Positions 1-8,354 of a stretch of 64,000 nucleotides of DNA are shown here, one piece after another. Location: assembly GCA_018399495.1 (NCBI GenBank), contig JAGYOG010000004.1, positions 1 through 64,000 on the forward strand. Direction: 5' to 3'. This DNA is from Sphaerochaeta sp. (GTDB taxonomy: Bacteria; Spirochaetota; Spirochaetia; Sphaerochaetales; Sphaerochaetaceae). The position numbers and the translations under genes are program-made. The notes under the pieces are model-generated. The model did no database searches, was not told the DNA's origin, and saw only the letters and a list, made by a program, of their open reading frames with translations. How positions within the stretch are numbered: position 1 is the first letter of the stretch; every line of letters starts with the position of its first letter.

Positions 1-560
1 ATGTTGTAAAGGTTGTAGCCTTGATGGAGTTGTAGCATGGATCCTGCTACCGCAGGAAGAATGAACCCGGCAGCAAGGCCTGCAATGATTCCCAGAGGAA
101 CAGAGAAAAACAAGCTCAGGTTTATTGAGAACATAAGATAGGTCACTAAGGGCCCGAGAGCAGTGCCAAAGAGGGCAATCAGACTGTAGGAACCGAAGGT
201 CTTACGCGCAAGCTTGCTTGCAAGCCAGACTCCCGCTATGAGGGGGATGCTGTTGAGCAATGTATTACCGAAGAAGGAGAAACCCATCATGGTCAATATT
301 GCTGAAACTGTCGGACCAGAGAGACTTACCGACGCATGGAAGATAAGCACCATTGCCAGCAGTCCTACCGTGGCTGCATTGAACATGGCAGTTCCTACTC
401 CATGCAGCGTGAAGTCGCTGATCAGGCGAGCGGCCTGAGTCTGCAGGTGGAGTGTATTCTGTAAGACAGTGAGCGGACCCTCAAGTATCATGGCTATAAG
501 CATGAGGGAGCAGATGAGTACAATGAGTAGAGCATAGAGGATGCGTTCACTTCGTTCCAC
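1..560 (-). CDS. DUF1576-like multi-pass membrane protein, N-terminal part (runs off the left edge)
   Basis: The first 186 codons of a hydrophobic protein are visible; the rest lies outside the window. Translation starts at a GTG (560-558) preceded by a strong AGGAGG four bases upstream. The residues form repeated membrane segments: about residues 8-30, a Gly/Ala-rich stretch near 60-85, and several more up to the edge. The visible end reads LHQGYNLYN, which I recall as typical of the DUF1576 family of uncharacterised bacterial membrane proteins; that assignment is from memory. No function is established. It sits downstream of the lipoprotein gene in the same direction but behind a strong terminator, so it is probably transcribed separately. 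Confidence 0.6.
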   Translation of the reverse strand, partial: MERSERILYALLIVLICSLMLIAMILEGPLTVLQNTLHLQTQAARLISDFTLHGVGTAMFNAATVGLLAMVLIFHASVSLSGPTVSAILTMMGFSFFGNTLLNSIPLIAGVWLASKLARKTFGSYSLIALFGTALGPLVTYLMFSINLSLFFSVPLGIIAGLAAGFILPAVAGSMLQLHQGYNLYN

Positions 561-645
561 GGTGCCTCCTTGATAGCAGTATGCTACCTATAGATATGGA
601 AGAATAGCAAGTAAGTAAGCTATGAAAGTTAAGAAGAAACAAGAG

Positions 646-672
646 GGGCTGCCACCTCCAAGGTAGCAGCCC
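646..672 (-). terminator. Intrinsic terminator after the beta-helix lipoprotein gene
   Basis: An 11-bp inverted repeat (GGGCTGCTACC / GGTGGCAGCCC on the minus strand) with a 5-base loop lies just past the stop codon at 690. It is followed on the minus strand by a pyrimidine-rich tract (CTCTTGTTTCTTCTT). Confidence 0.7.
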
Positions 673-689
673 AATTATACAAAGTAATT

Positions 690-3600
690 TTAACGGTTGA
701 TATCAACCCCAGCAATATCGCTGAAGCGAAGGTTTCCAAGGCTTGGAGAGGATTGGTCCAGAATCAAGATTCCGTCTCCCTCGCTGTGGCTTATTTCCCC
801 ATCCTTGAATAAGGGAGATGCATTGCCCAGTGTAATGACGGCTGCATTTCTCCAGACGCCATCAACCACAGATTGCTGGCCAGCGTACATGATACTGCCA
901 GAGTCAAAGGTGCCACCAGAGCCAGATTTGTAGACAATTCCTACCCAATCTCCTGCTGTAGGTTTTGTAGCTCCATCGTCAGCATTCGTATCACCTCCAA
1001 GATCATCCTTGTAACTGGTGATGATGGATGGAGTGCCTCCAGTTCCCTCGATGTTTAATGAACCCTCATTGGTGATGACGCTTCCTCCTTGCATCTTCAG
1101 GATGCCAAGTATATTGACTTTGGCACCACTTCTGATTGTCATGTTGCTTGAAACCACAGGGAGGAAGTCTTCACTGATAATATTGACCGTCAAGCCAGAA
1201 GGTATTTCCTTCGCATCAATCTTGATCCCCTCATGGACAATATCCTTGTAGGTATTGTTGCTCAAGGAATTGTCCATTGCCGTGTAATCAGCAACGCGCA
1301 GTACCCAATCAGTATTGCTGAGGGTGCTTGATGAGACAGAGAGCGAACCCTTTCCAAAGGATTGGAGTGCTGTGTTGTTGCTGTTGGCTATGATACTCCT
1401 GACCATTGTCATGCTTGCATTGTCACCCACAACAATTGATCCTTCTCTCCATCCTCCACCTGCAACTCTCTGTGCTCCTGCATAGAAGAAGCGAGCATAC
1501 TCAAACTCTCCGTTTCCTTCTCCAATGAAGGTTAATCCAGCCCAGGATCCATTCTCTGGTTTCGTTGCCTCTCCATCTCCGTTGCTGTCCCCCACAATAT
1601 CGTGATGATAACTGGTAAAGGTAATAGGTGCATTCTCATTTCCCTTACCGATGAGTGTTCCCTCAATGTTCAACTGGTTGCCAGTGCGGAACTTAAGCGT
1701 GGAGCCTGCCTCAATAGTGAGTTTTGCTCCCTGCTCGATATTCATCGAATCAAGAATATACGGAAGGTTGTCCCAATTCTGCAGGGTTGCAGAAGTATTG
1801 CTCTTTAGTCCACGGATGGTAAGTTCAGCAACTGTTCTCTCCATGTCGATGTATGAGTTTTCAGCTAATTTTGCAGCAAGTGCACCTGCACTTTGTACTA
1901 CTACAGGAACCGTGGATCCTTTGAATGTGTTTTGGGTGATGCTGGGATTGGCCTTGTCAAAAAGCGTGAGGGCGCTTTTTGCGCTCTGGATGATTTCACT
2001 GTTCCTGATTACAGGATTCGCAGACCCTCCAATCAAGACGGCTCCTTCTCTCCAGCTACCGGAGGCGACACGCTGGCTTCCAGCATAGCGGATACTCACG
2101 TACTCCAGCGTTCCTCCTGCTTCCCCTTCGAAGAGGATTCCTCCCCAGATTCCTGAGGAAGGCACACTGTTCTCCCCATCACTATTGGTGTCGAATCCCA
2201 CATCATCATAGTAGCTGGTGAATATGACTGGGTGAGAGGCTTGTCCACTCGCATTCAGCGTGCCTCGCACGATCATTTGGCTGTCGCGTGCGAACTTCAG
2301 CGAGGTAAATCGCTCTATATCCAACGTTGCTCCAGCTTCAATCGTGAAGTTTCCTGAAAAGATATAGGGGAGATTGTTCACATACCTGAGCGTTGCATGA
2401 GAGCCCTTCGCAAGGCCCCTGTCCTGTACCCTTGCCCCATATTCACTCAGATTCAAGAATCTATTCCCTGTCATACTCTGTGGTATGGCTGTAAGATTAT
2501 AGAGGTTCAAGGGCAGGGAAAGGTTGGTGAATGTAGTACTGTTGATGTTTGCCTTAGCTTGTTTTCCCAGACCGATACCACCTCCATTTCCATTTGCAAT
2601 TTCGCTATCACTGATTGTGACCTGAGCGTTATCGGAAGCAATGATGGCCTCTGTTCTCCATGCACCCTGTACCACATTTTGCTGTCCTGCACCAATGATG
2701 CGGGTGCTCTGGAGCGTTGCGGTACTATCCCCTAGGAAGTATAGGCCTCCCCATGATCCAGGTTCAGAAGATTTCTCGCCAACAAAGACGACTTCAGAGC
2801 CAGGCTTGCCTTGTGACTCAAAATTTCCCTTGACTTCCAAGAAGCTTCCTGGTGTCATACGGATTATTACTCCATCTTCAACAACCAAGGAAGCTCCGCT
2901 CGCTACAGAAACTCCACCTTTTAGGAGGTATGGACTGTTCTCTCTCGTGAGTACTCCGCTGATCGAGCCAGAGAGAATATTCTTCGCTTCCTGGGATGTG
3001 TCCTGGAAAGGAGACATCTCCCGTGCGGTGATCTCTGGATTCGTAGGATCTTCGAAGGAAACAGTAGCTGTACTGGAGGCTTCCGGAATCTCCCCAAATT
3101 GAACGGGTGTTGGCACAGGTACCGGTTCAGTTGCAGGGGGAGGGGTAATCTCTTGCTCGACTCTCTGGAGCAGGAATTCGGCATCGGTCCCGATATGTTC
3201 TTCATCGAAGGCTCCGATTCCAACCAAGTAGGACTCTCCTCCCACCAGTGTTGCGCTAAGACGATCCATCAGTTCATCACCTGTAATATTGAGGGCGAGT
3301 GGATCATCTTCCTCCATGCTGAACAATGCCATATAGAGTGAAATCTCCGGGTGGTCGAGATTGATGAATTCGTAGGTACCTGTGGTGGATACTGGAATCT
3401 CGAATACGAAAGTCTCGGCAACGGTACCGGAGAATGGCTTTTCAGGATTTTGTATGTAGATTGCACTGGGTTCTTTTTCAGTGGAGAGGGGGTCTTCTAT
3501 GACCCGCTTGAGTTGGAAACGAGCCTCACGGCCTTCGCTTCCTCCCAAACCTCCGATTCCCACCAGGTAAGTCTTCCCGCCTTCGAGGAAGTAGGTCAAT

Positions 3601-4385
3601 CTATCTTGGGGGTTGTCGCCAAGAACATTCTCTGCAAGGATATCATCCTTGTCTTCTTCCATGCTGAAGAGAGCCATGTAAAGCAGGACTTCTGGGTGAT
3701 CGAGATTGATGAAATCATATATTCCCGATTGTGCAATGGGAATTTCGAAGACCAAGTCATCAGTCACGGTGGCAGAAAACTGCTCTTTAGGGTTGGAGAT
3801 GTATGTGGTAGGCCTTTCCATTGGTTCCGGCGCAGGGATGTCTATTGTTGGTTGTTCTTCAGGTAGTGGGACGATTTTCTTAGGAGCAGGTGTTTCTGCC
3901 GGTTTCGTCAAGACAGGTTCAACACTTGTCGGGCCTGAGACCTGCTTGAGCTGGAAGTAACCATAACGACCGAGCAGGTTATCTGCCAAGGTTCCGATGC
4001 CTACCAAGTAGGATTCACCGGCTTCCAGATAGGCGGATACTCTATCCAATGGTTTGTCCCCAATAATATTCTCGGCAATGATATCTTTCTTGTTGATATT
4101 CTTGCTGTAGAGACCCATGTAGAGGAGGATATCTGGGTGTTCCATATTGATGAACTCATAGTGTCCAGATCGGGTGATGGGTATTTCCAAGATTAACGGA
4201 TCGGAAATTTTTACCGTAAAGACTTGTTCTGGATTCGATACATACGCAATCCCTTGCTCGTCAGTAAAATATTGGGGGAAGAGCGGTGTTTCCAGAATAG
4301 CAAGAACCGTTTCACATCCAGTCAAGCTGATGATGAGCAAGATGAACAGTGCAAGCAACAAAATTGGTTTTCGGTTTGTTCCCAT
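690..4385 (-). CDS. Large beta-helix lipoprotein with three N-terminal repeats
   Basis: This 1231-residue protein starts at the ATG at 4385, which follows CTGGAGGAGAA; an upstream in-frame start has no such site. Residues 1-24 are a lipoprotein signal ending in L-T-G-C, with Cys24 as the expected lipidation site. Three repeats of about 105 residues follow (roughly 45-150, 185-295, 305-415), each with an FIN-x-[DE]HP-[DE]-[IV]-x-LYM core and an SYLVGIG-like end. A Pro/Thr/Val-rich linker then leads to about four modules of 170-190 residues. These have the short beta-strand rhythm of right-handed parallel beta-helices and conserved W-[GA]-G and W-R-[ET]-[AG] landmarks. Three modules carry a D-x-N-x-D-[GD] loop like calcium-binding sites. 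The protein is probably anchored to the outer membrane or cell surface; its role is unknown, and adhesion or polysaccharide binding are only guesses. Confidence 0.85.
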   Translation of the reverse strand: MGTNRKPILLLALFILLIISLTGCETVLAILETPLFPQYFTDEQGIAYVSNPEQVFTVKISDPLILEIPITRSGHYEFINMEHPDILLYMGLYSKNINKKDIIAENIIGDKPLDRVSAYLEAGESYLVGIGTLADNLLGRYGYFQLKQVSGPTSVEPVLTKPAETPAPKKIVPLPEEQPTIDIPAPEPMERPTTYISNPKEQFSATVTDDLVFEIPIAQSGIYDFINLDHPEVLLYMALFSMEEDKDDILAENVLGDNPQDRLTYFLEGGKTYLVGIGGLGGSEGREARFQLKRVIEDPLSTEKEPSAIYIQNPEKPFSGTVAETFVFEIPVSTTGTYEFINLDHPEISLYMALFSMEEDDPLALNITGDELMDRLSATLVGGESYLVGIGAFDEEHIGTDAEFLLQRVEQEITPPPATEPVPVPTPVQFGEIPEASSTATVSFEDPTNPEITAREMSPFQDTSQEAKNILSGSISGVLTRENSPYLLKGGVSVASGASLVVEDGVIIRMTPGSFLEVKGNFESQGKPGSEVVFVGEKSSEPGSWGGLYFLGDSTATLQSTRIIGAGQQNVVQGAWRTEAIIASDNAQVTISDSEIANGNGGGIGLGKQAKANINSTTFTNLSLPLNLYNLTAIPQSMTGNRFLNLSEYGARVQDRGLAKGSHATLRYVNNLPYIFSGNFTIEAGATLDIERFTSLKFARDSQMIVRGTLNASGQASHPVIFTSYYDDVGFDTNSDGENSVPSSGIWGGILFEGEAGGTLEYVSIRYAGSQRVASGSWREGAVLIGGSANPVIRNSEIIQSAKSALTLFDKANPSITQNTFKGSTVPVVVQSAGALAAKLAENSYIDMERTVAELTIRGLKSNTSATLQNWDNLPYILDSMNIEQGAKLTIEAGSTLKFRTGNQLNIEGTLIGKGNENAPITFTSYHHDIVGDSNGDGEATKPENGSWAGLTFIGEGNGEFEYARFFYAGAQRVAGGGWREGSIVVGDNASMTMVRSIIANSNNTALQSFGKGSLSVSSSTLSNTDWVLRVADYTAMDNSLSNNTYKDIVHEGIKIDAKEIPSGLTVNIISEDFLPVVSSNMTIRSGAKVNILGILKMQGGSVITNEGSLNIEGTGGTPSIITSYKDDLGGDTNADDGATKPTAGDWVGIVYKSGSGGTFDSGSIMYAGQQSVVDGVWRNAAVITLGNASPLFKDGEISHSEGDGILILDQSSPSLGNLRFSDIAGVDINR

Positions 4386-4474
4386 GATTTCTCCTCCAGT
4401 TATGATGGTATACTCATGGTACAGTAGGAATTGTCTCAAAAAAAGAAAAAATGTGATATATTGCCAAAAATGTC

Positions 4475-4511
4475 AAAAAAAATAGGCAGAGTTTTTAGAA
4501 TTCTGCCTATT
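4475..4511 (-). terminator. Intrinsic terminator of the pspA-toastrack operon
   Basis: On the minus strand a 10-bp stem (AATAGGCAGA / TCTGCCTATT) with an 11-base loop is followed directly by a run of eight T. It lies 20 bp beyond the last gene of the operon and separates it from the lipoprotein gene. Confidence 0.85.
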
Positions 4512-4530
4512 TGTATTCACTATATAGTGT

Positions 4531-5406
4531 TTAATATAACAAATCTATTTCCCCACTTACCGATGAAAGTTTGACAAGGTTGATGCCTTCACCCGTCTGT
4601 AGGCTTGCTCTATTTCCTGTCTGTCGATCGTCGTTGAATTCAATTGAACCACTGACCGTTGACGCATTTACCTTGAGATTCTCACTTGATCGGAGGTTCA
4701 ATTCAATCGCTCCACTTGTGGTCTTTGCTTCCACAGAACCACGTTCTGGAAGATGAATTTCTCCTTCAATCTTGGAACTCACTGTCTTGAGGGCGGTCTT
4801 TGGTCCAGAAACCTGTTGGATCTCAACCGTACCGCTTGTTGAGGAGATATCTATCTCTCCATTGGCAGAGACTTCTTTTCCAGAGATGTCTCCGCTGACA
4901 GTGCGCAGCTGAAGATGTTCAGCTGCCACGAGCGTGAGGAAGTCAACCTCGCCACTTACTCCAGAAACCTTTGTTGTATTGGTCTTCAAGGGGTGCATCA
5001 GGGTGATATCCCCACTGGTGGAAGTCACTTCCAAACGCTCCAGGCTCTCACTTGGAAGAATTATTACCAAGGGGGAGGCGGTGTAGGAGAAGAAACGAAG
5101 GAACCAACGTTTGATCGGGCTGACCGAAACAGTGACCAGGGAACCACGTTTAGAAACTTTTAGCTCTTCATTGTCATGTTTTCCAAGGGAAATGCTGGCT
5201 TGTTTTTGGCTCTCATCCACCTCAATGATGATGTCATTGCTGATGGTTGATACCTGCAAGGAGTTTCCCCCCTGGAAGTCTATCTGCTGATCTCTACGCT
5301 GTTCGATGCCCTGCTTCTCCCATCCCTTGTAGAGGGAGAAGGAGAGAGCGAGTATGACCACTAGGATGATCAAGAAAATTTTGTTGGCCTTGGTATCCTT
5401 CAGCAT
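4531..5406 (-). CDS. DUF4097 (toastrack) membrane-anchored beta-repeat protein of the Psp operon
   Basis: The protein has 291 residues when started at the ATG at 5406, two bases after the stop of the PspC gene and behind AAGGAAG. A short cytoplasmic N-terminus leads to one membrane segment (IFLIILVVILALSFSLY, about residues 10-27). The rest is extracytoplasmic and built from short repeated strands such as VSGEV, TSGDI, TVSGDI, STSGTVEI and TTSGAIEL, the hallmark of DUF4097/LiaX-like toastrack domains. In other bacteria these domains partner with PspC and PspA in cell-envelope stress sensing. Position as the last gene of a sigma-54 psp operon supports a sensor or damage-binding role; the ligand is unknown. 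Confidence 0.8.
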   Translation of the reverse strand: MLKDTKANKIFLIILVVILALSFSLYKGWEKQGIEQRRDQQIDFQGGNSLQVSTISNDIIIEVDESQKQASISLGKHDNEELKVSKRGSLVTVSVSPIKRWFLRFFSYTASPLVIILPSESLERLEVTSTSGDITLMHPLKTNTTKVSGVSGEVDFLTLVAAEHLQLRTVSGDISGKEVSANGEIDISSTSGTVEIQQVSGPKTALKTVSSKIEGEIHLPERGSVEAKTTSGAIELNLRSSENLKVNASTVSGSIEFNDDRQTGNRASLQTGEGINLVKLSSVSGEIDLLY

Positions 5407-5407
5407 A

Positions 5408-5761
5408 TCAGCTTCCTTGGTGGAATCGGTCGTCCCAGTCACGTTCCTTGTTGAACATCTCACTTTCCATTTTTTCCACTTTCCGCTTTAGCCGCTCATA
5501 CTCAGCCTTCAATTCCTCTTCACTCGTATCAGGTGTACTTTCTGTGTAGATGGTCGAGTTGTAAGTGCCTTCAGGATTCATCGGTATGATAAGTGCAGCA
5601 AGCAGGTAGATGAGTGCTCCGGGAAATATTCCGGTTGCCAGTACCACAAGAAATACAATCAGGCGGACCGGGTCTGGGGGGAGGTCCCTCCACTCAGCAA
5701 GACCGGTGCAAACCCCGAAAATCTTTCCCCGAGGGGATCTGTACAATCGTTTGGTAGCCAT
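5408..5761 (-). CDS. pspC: PspC-domain membrane protein
   Basis: This is a protein of about 117 residues from the PspC family, which senses envelope stress at the inner membrane and contacts PspA/PspB. The N-terminal RLYRSPRGKIFGVCTGLAEW block and the hydrophobic segment LIVFLVVLATGIFPGALIYLLAALIIP are classic for the family. The C-terminal third is acidic and predicted coiled coil (EEELKAEYERLKRKVEKMESEM). I chose the ATG at 5761, nine bases after AAGGA; an ATG at 5779 that overlaps the upstream stop is also possible. It is the third gene of the pspA operon. Confidence 0.85.
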   Translation of the reverse strand: MATKRLYRSPRGKIFGVCTGLAEWRDLPPDPVRLIVFLVVLATGIFPGALIYLLAALIIPMNPEGTYNSTIYTESTPDTSEEELKAEYERLKRKVEKMESEMFNKERDWDDRFHQGS

Positions 5762-5775
5762 AGTAGTCATTCCTT

Positions 5776-6111
5776 TCATTCCTTATCTTCAAAGCCTTCA
5801 GATGAGTTTTTCCGGCTCTTTGTAATCGTCTCAAGGTTTGCAAGCCGCTCCTGCAGCTCATCAATTCCTTTTTTCAGCTCTGCACGGTTGGTACCCTGTC
5901 GCCACTCGGTAAAGCTGGCTTCAGAGGCAGTACCTTTCTTATGCTTTTTATACTTTGTGTCGCTATAAGTACCAGGTGGGTATCCCATCTCCATCTCACG
6001 CATCCGAAGGGCTGCCTCGATCTTCTTCTTTCTCAGGTTGTACCGATGATCAAGGGTAGATACGGCTATGATGAAGGTAAATATTACGGTTAAGATCCAG
6101 ATTGCTTCCAT
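5776..6111 (-). CDS. Small PspB-like membrane protein with coiled coil
   Basis: This 111-residue protein has an N-terminal membrane segment (IWILTVIFTFIIAV, residues 4-17), a basic stretch (RYNLRKKKIEAALRMREME) and a C-terminal coiled coil (LKKGIDELQERLANLET). The architecture matches PspB (one membrane helix, then a basic, helical, coiled-coil tail), and it sits between PspA and PspC exactly where PspB does in proteobacteria. Sequence similarity to PspB is not obvious to me, so the name is by architecture and position only. Confidence 0.6.
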   Translation of the reverse strand: MEAIWILTVIFTFIIAVSTLDHRYNLRKKKIEAALRMREMEMGYPPGTYSDTKYKKHKKGTASEASFTEWRQGTNRAELKKGIDELQERLANLETITKSRKNSSEGFEDKE

Positions 6112-6126
6112 GTCTTACCCCTTTGC

Positions 6127-6780
6127 TCACAGGCCGGCGTTTTTGCGCAATTCCTCGATCTCAGCATCGATGTCATCCATCTCCTCGAGGTCTCGGAACT
6201 TTTCGTCCAAGGTAGAGCCATTGCGGTTAAGGGTGTTGCCAGCCTGCATCCGGTCTATCTTCTCTTCCATGTCATTGAAGTGGTAGAGGGTGTTTCCTTC
6301 GCTGGCCCGTCTGAGGGTTTCCTGGGCAGCTTGTTCTTCTTTTGCCCGTTTCGCCCTCTCAACCATTATTTGGTACTTTTGCTTCACGGTGGATAGCTTA
6401 TCCTCAATCTGGTTGATTTCACTCTTTGCGGTTTTGATTACTTCATCATAAGTAATAAGTTCCTCTTTGAGGCGATCAAGTGTTGCTTTGGCCTGCTTCT
6501 TCTCAAGTAGTGCCTCCCGTGCCAAATCTTCGCGTCCCTTGCTGATGGCTAGTTCTGCTCGGCTTTGCCAGCGCTCTACAGAGTTGAGTGCTTCCTTATA
6601 GGTACGGTCGGTCTTTGCCCTGCTGGCCATTTTTGCAGCGCAGGAACTCTTGAGTTCAATTAGGGTATCTTCCATCTCCTGCATCATCAACTTGATCATC
6701 TTTTCGGGATCTTCTGCTTTATCCAGCAGCGAGTTGATGTTTGCATTCACAATATCCAAGAATCTTGAAAAAACTCCCAT
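6127..6780 (-). CDS. pspA: PspA/IM30 family protein, copy 1
   Basis: The protein is 217 residues and almost entirely helical. It begins MGVFSRFLDIVNANINSLLDKAEDPEKMI, the conserved start of the PspA/IM30/Vipp1 family. These proteins form ESCRT-III-like oligomers on stressed inner membranes and, in proteobacteria, also inhibit the activator PspF. The central coiled coil has the family's KAEDPEKMIKLMM-type start and the K-A-R-E-DLAREAL motif. The start codon follows AGGAGAGAAACT. It is the first gene of the four-gene operon and is preceded by a sigma-54 promoter (6845-6830) and two operator-like sites. A second PspA is encoded at 8354-9037. Confidence 0.95.
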   Translation of the reverse strand: MGVFSRFLDIVNANINSLLDKAEDPEKMIKLMMQEMEDTLIELKSSCAAKMASRAKTDRTYKEALNSVERWQSRAELAISKGREDLAREALLEKKQAKATLDRLKEELITYDEVIKTAKSEINQIEDKLSTVKQKYQIMVERAKRAKEEQAAQETLRRASEGNTLYHFNDMEEKIDRMQAGNTLNRNGSTLDEKFRDLEEMDDIDAEIEELRKNAGL

Positions 6781-6829
6781 AGTTTCTCTCCTTAGGTAGT
6801 AGTACCACCTCTGTTTCTATAAGTCTAGT

Positions 6830-6845
6830 TGCACGATTCGTGCCA
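6830..6845 (-). promoter_or_regulatory. Sigma-54 promoter of the pspA operon
   Basis: The minus-strand sequence TGGCACGAATCGTGCA has the invariant GG and GC with exactly 10 bases between them, as sigma-54 promoters require. It ends 50 bp upstream of the pspA start codon. The pspA2 operon has a matching element at 9110-9095. Confidence 0.88.
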
Positions 6846-6942
6846 ACTCCAAGATATCCAAGAAAAATCTGATAAATCGTCATTTTACCTAGGATTGGGG
6901 CTACCCTGCTTTTCTTGTCTGCTAAGCTATGATACCCTGTTT

Positions 6943-6978
6943 CTGGCAAATCATACCAAGGATGGCAAAATTTACCAA
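6943..6978. promoter_or_regulatory. Two 17-bp operator-like sites, probable PspF upstream activating sequences
   Basis: Two imperfect palindromes lie at 6943-6959 (CTGGCAAATCATACCAA) and 6962-6978 (ATGGCAAAATTTACCAA). Both share TGGC near the left end and TACCAA at the right, with 19 bp between equivalent positions. They lie about 110-135 bp upstream of the sigma-54 promoter, a normal enhancer distance. They also lie immediately before the pspF start codon, so PspF could repress its own gene. The same motif recurs twice before the second psp operon. Confidence 0.7.
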
Positions 6979-6992
6979 TAAAGGAGCACAGA

Positions 6993-7997
6993 ATGGAATC
7001 CCCACAGGGAGGTGGATACAACCAGCAACCACTTGGCGAAAGCGAAGTCTTTCTGGATTTTCAGAGCAAACTAAGCCGTGCTGCTACCGTGAACCGTTCT
7101 GTCCTATTGGTAGGGGAGCGTGGAAGCGGTAAGGAGATTGCAGCCAGAAGATTACACTTTCTCTCTCCTCGATGGCAGCAGAGTTTGGTAACCGTCAACT
7201 GTGCAGCGCTTCCTCCCACCTTGATTGAGACTGAACTCTTCGGCCATGAGCAAGGTGCTTTCACCGGGGCCCAGAAGACCCGAAAGGGGCGGTTTGAAGA
7301 GGCTGAGGGAGGCACGCTCTTCCTGGATGAAATCGGGCTCATCCCGCTGGAGGTCCAAGAGAAGATCCTTCGTGTAGTGGAATACGGAACATATGAGCGA
7401 GTTGGCTCTTCTGTTACCCATGAGGTGGATGTAAAAATTATCGGGGCGACCAACGCTGATCTTCCTACCCTATGCAAGGAGGGTAAGTTCAAGGAAGACC
7501 TCCTAGACCGTCTCTCTTTTGAGGTGTTATTTCTTCCTCCGCTACGAGAACGGGGTGAGGATATCCTGTTGCTGGCCTCCTACTTTGCATCCAAGATGGC
7601 TCTAGAGTGTGGGAGAGAGAAAATGTCGTTTTTCTCTGAGGAAGTGGAAGCTTCCTTGCAATCCTATCCGTGGCCTGGGAATGTGCGTGAATTGAAAAAT
7701 GTCGTGGAGCGGGCTGTCTATCGTAGTGATACACCAGAAATTATGCAGCTCGATTTCAATCCTTTTAATAATCCTTATACTCCGCCAGAGATGAAGAGAG
7801 ATGAAGGCCCCATCACAGAAGAGCAGAAACACTTGGATTTGTCACAGTTTGGACAGGCTCGTATTTCCCTCGATGTCTCCTATCTTGCAGAAGCCTTGAA
7901 ACAGGCGGGTGGAAACCAGAGGGAGGCAGCTAAACTCCTGGGCCTTACCTATGACCAGCTCAGGGGATTGTACAGAAAATACCAAGAACTGCTGTAA
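6993..7997 (+). CDS. pspF: PspF-like sigma-54 AAA+ transcription activator
   Basis: A 334-residue enhancer-binding protein without an N-terminal receiver or sensor domain, as in PspF. Walker A is GERGSGKE (41-48); the sigma-54 contact loop GAFTGA is intact at 88-93; Walker B is GTLFLDEIG; an R-finger region and the WPGNVRELKNVVERAVY block follow. The C-terminus carries a Fis-type helix-turn-helix (GGNQREAAKLLGLTYDQLRGLYRKY). The ATG follows AAAGGAGCACAGA. It is transcribed divergently from pspA and faces the second pspA operon tail to tail. It is expected to activate both operons, with PspA as its likely inhibitor. Confidence 0.93.
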   Translation: MESPQGGGYNQQPLGESEVFLDFQSKLSRAATVNRSVLLVGERGSGKEIAARRLHFLSPRWQQSLVTVNCAALPPTLIETELFGHEQGAFTGAQKTRKGRFEEAEGGTLFLDEIGLIPLEVQEKILRVVEYGTYERVGSSVTHEVDVKIIGATNADLPTLCKEGKFKEDLLDRLSFEVLFLPPLRERGEDILLLASYFASKMALECGREKMSFFSEEVEASLQSYPWPGNVRELKNVVERAVYRSDTPEIMQLDFNPFNNPYTPPEMKRDEGPITEEQKHLDLSQFGQARISLDVSYLAEALKQAGGNQREAAKLLGLTYDQLRGLYRKYQELL

Positions 7998-8079
7998 GGT
8001 GATTTACCTATAATTCAAAAAATTCGCTATACACACTGTGTTGGTCAAATTTATATTTAAAAACAAGATATAAAAAATA

Positions 8080-8133
8080 TGAGCTGCTTCTCTTTCTGAT
8101 TTTCAGTCAGACATTTGAAGCAGCCCCAAGGAA
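8080..8133 (-). terminator. Likely terminator of the pspC2-pspA2 operon
   Basis: On the minus strand GGGGCTGCTTC pairs with GAAGCAGCTC across a loop of about 26 bases and is followed by ATATTTTTTATA. It lies between the convergent pspF and pspC2 genes. The T-run is imperfect. Confidence 0.5.
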
Positions 8134-8159
8134 GAAATACAATCTATGTCATGAAAAAA

Positions 8160-8354
8160 CTATCGTGAGGGGAGGATGAGGGCAGTGCCCAGGTAGGCGA
8201 TTACCATTGGGACGAACCCCACAGAGAAAAGTAGGATGATTCCTATGATTCTCAGCAGAAGTACGGGAAGCCCTGACCATGTTGCCAGTCCCTGGAAGAC
8301 TCCCAGAATCATACCTCTTCGCTCACGGTAGAGCGTCCTGTGGTAGTAGTCCAT
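8160..8354 (-). CDS. Minimal PspC-domain protein
   Basis: At 64 residues this is a bare PspC domain: LYRERRGMILGVFQGLATWSGLP followed by one hydrophobic segment (LLLRIIGIILLFSVGFVPMVIAYLGTALIL). It lacks the acidic coiled-coil tail of the other PspC at 5408-5761. Its ATG overlaps the last base of pspA2, so the two are translationally coupled. It may act as a membrane anchor or sensor for the second PspA; this is inferred from context. Confidence 0.85.
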   Translation of the reverse strand: MDYYHRTLYRERRGMILGVFQGLATWSGLPVLLLRIIGIILLFSVGFVPMVIAYLGTALILPSR

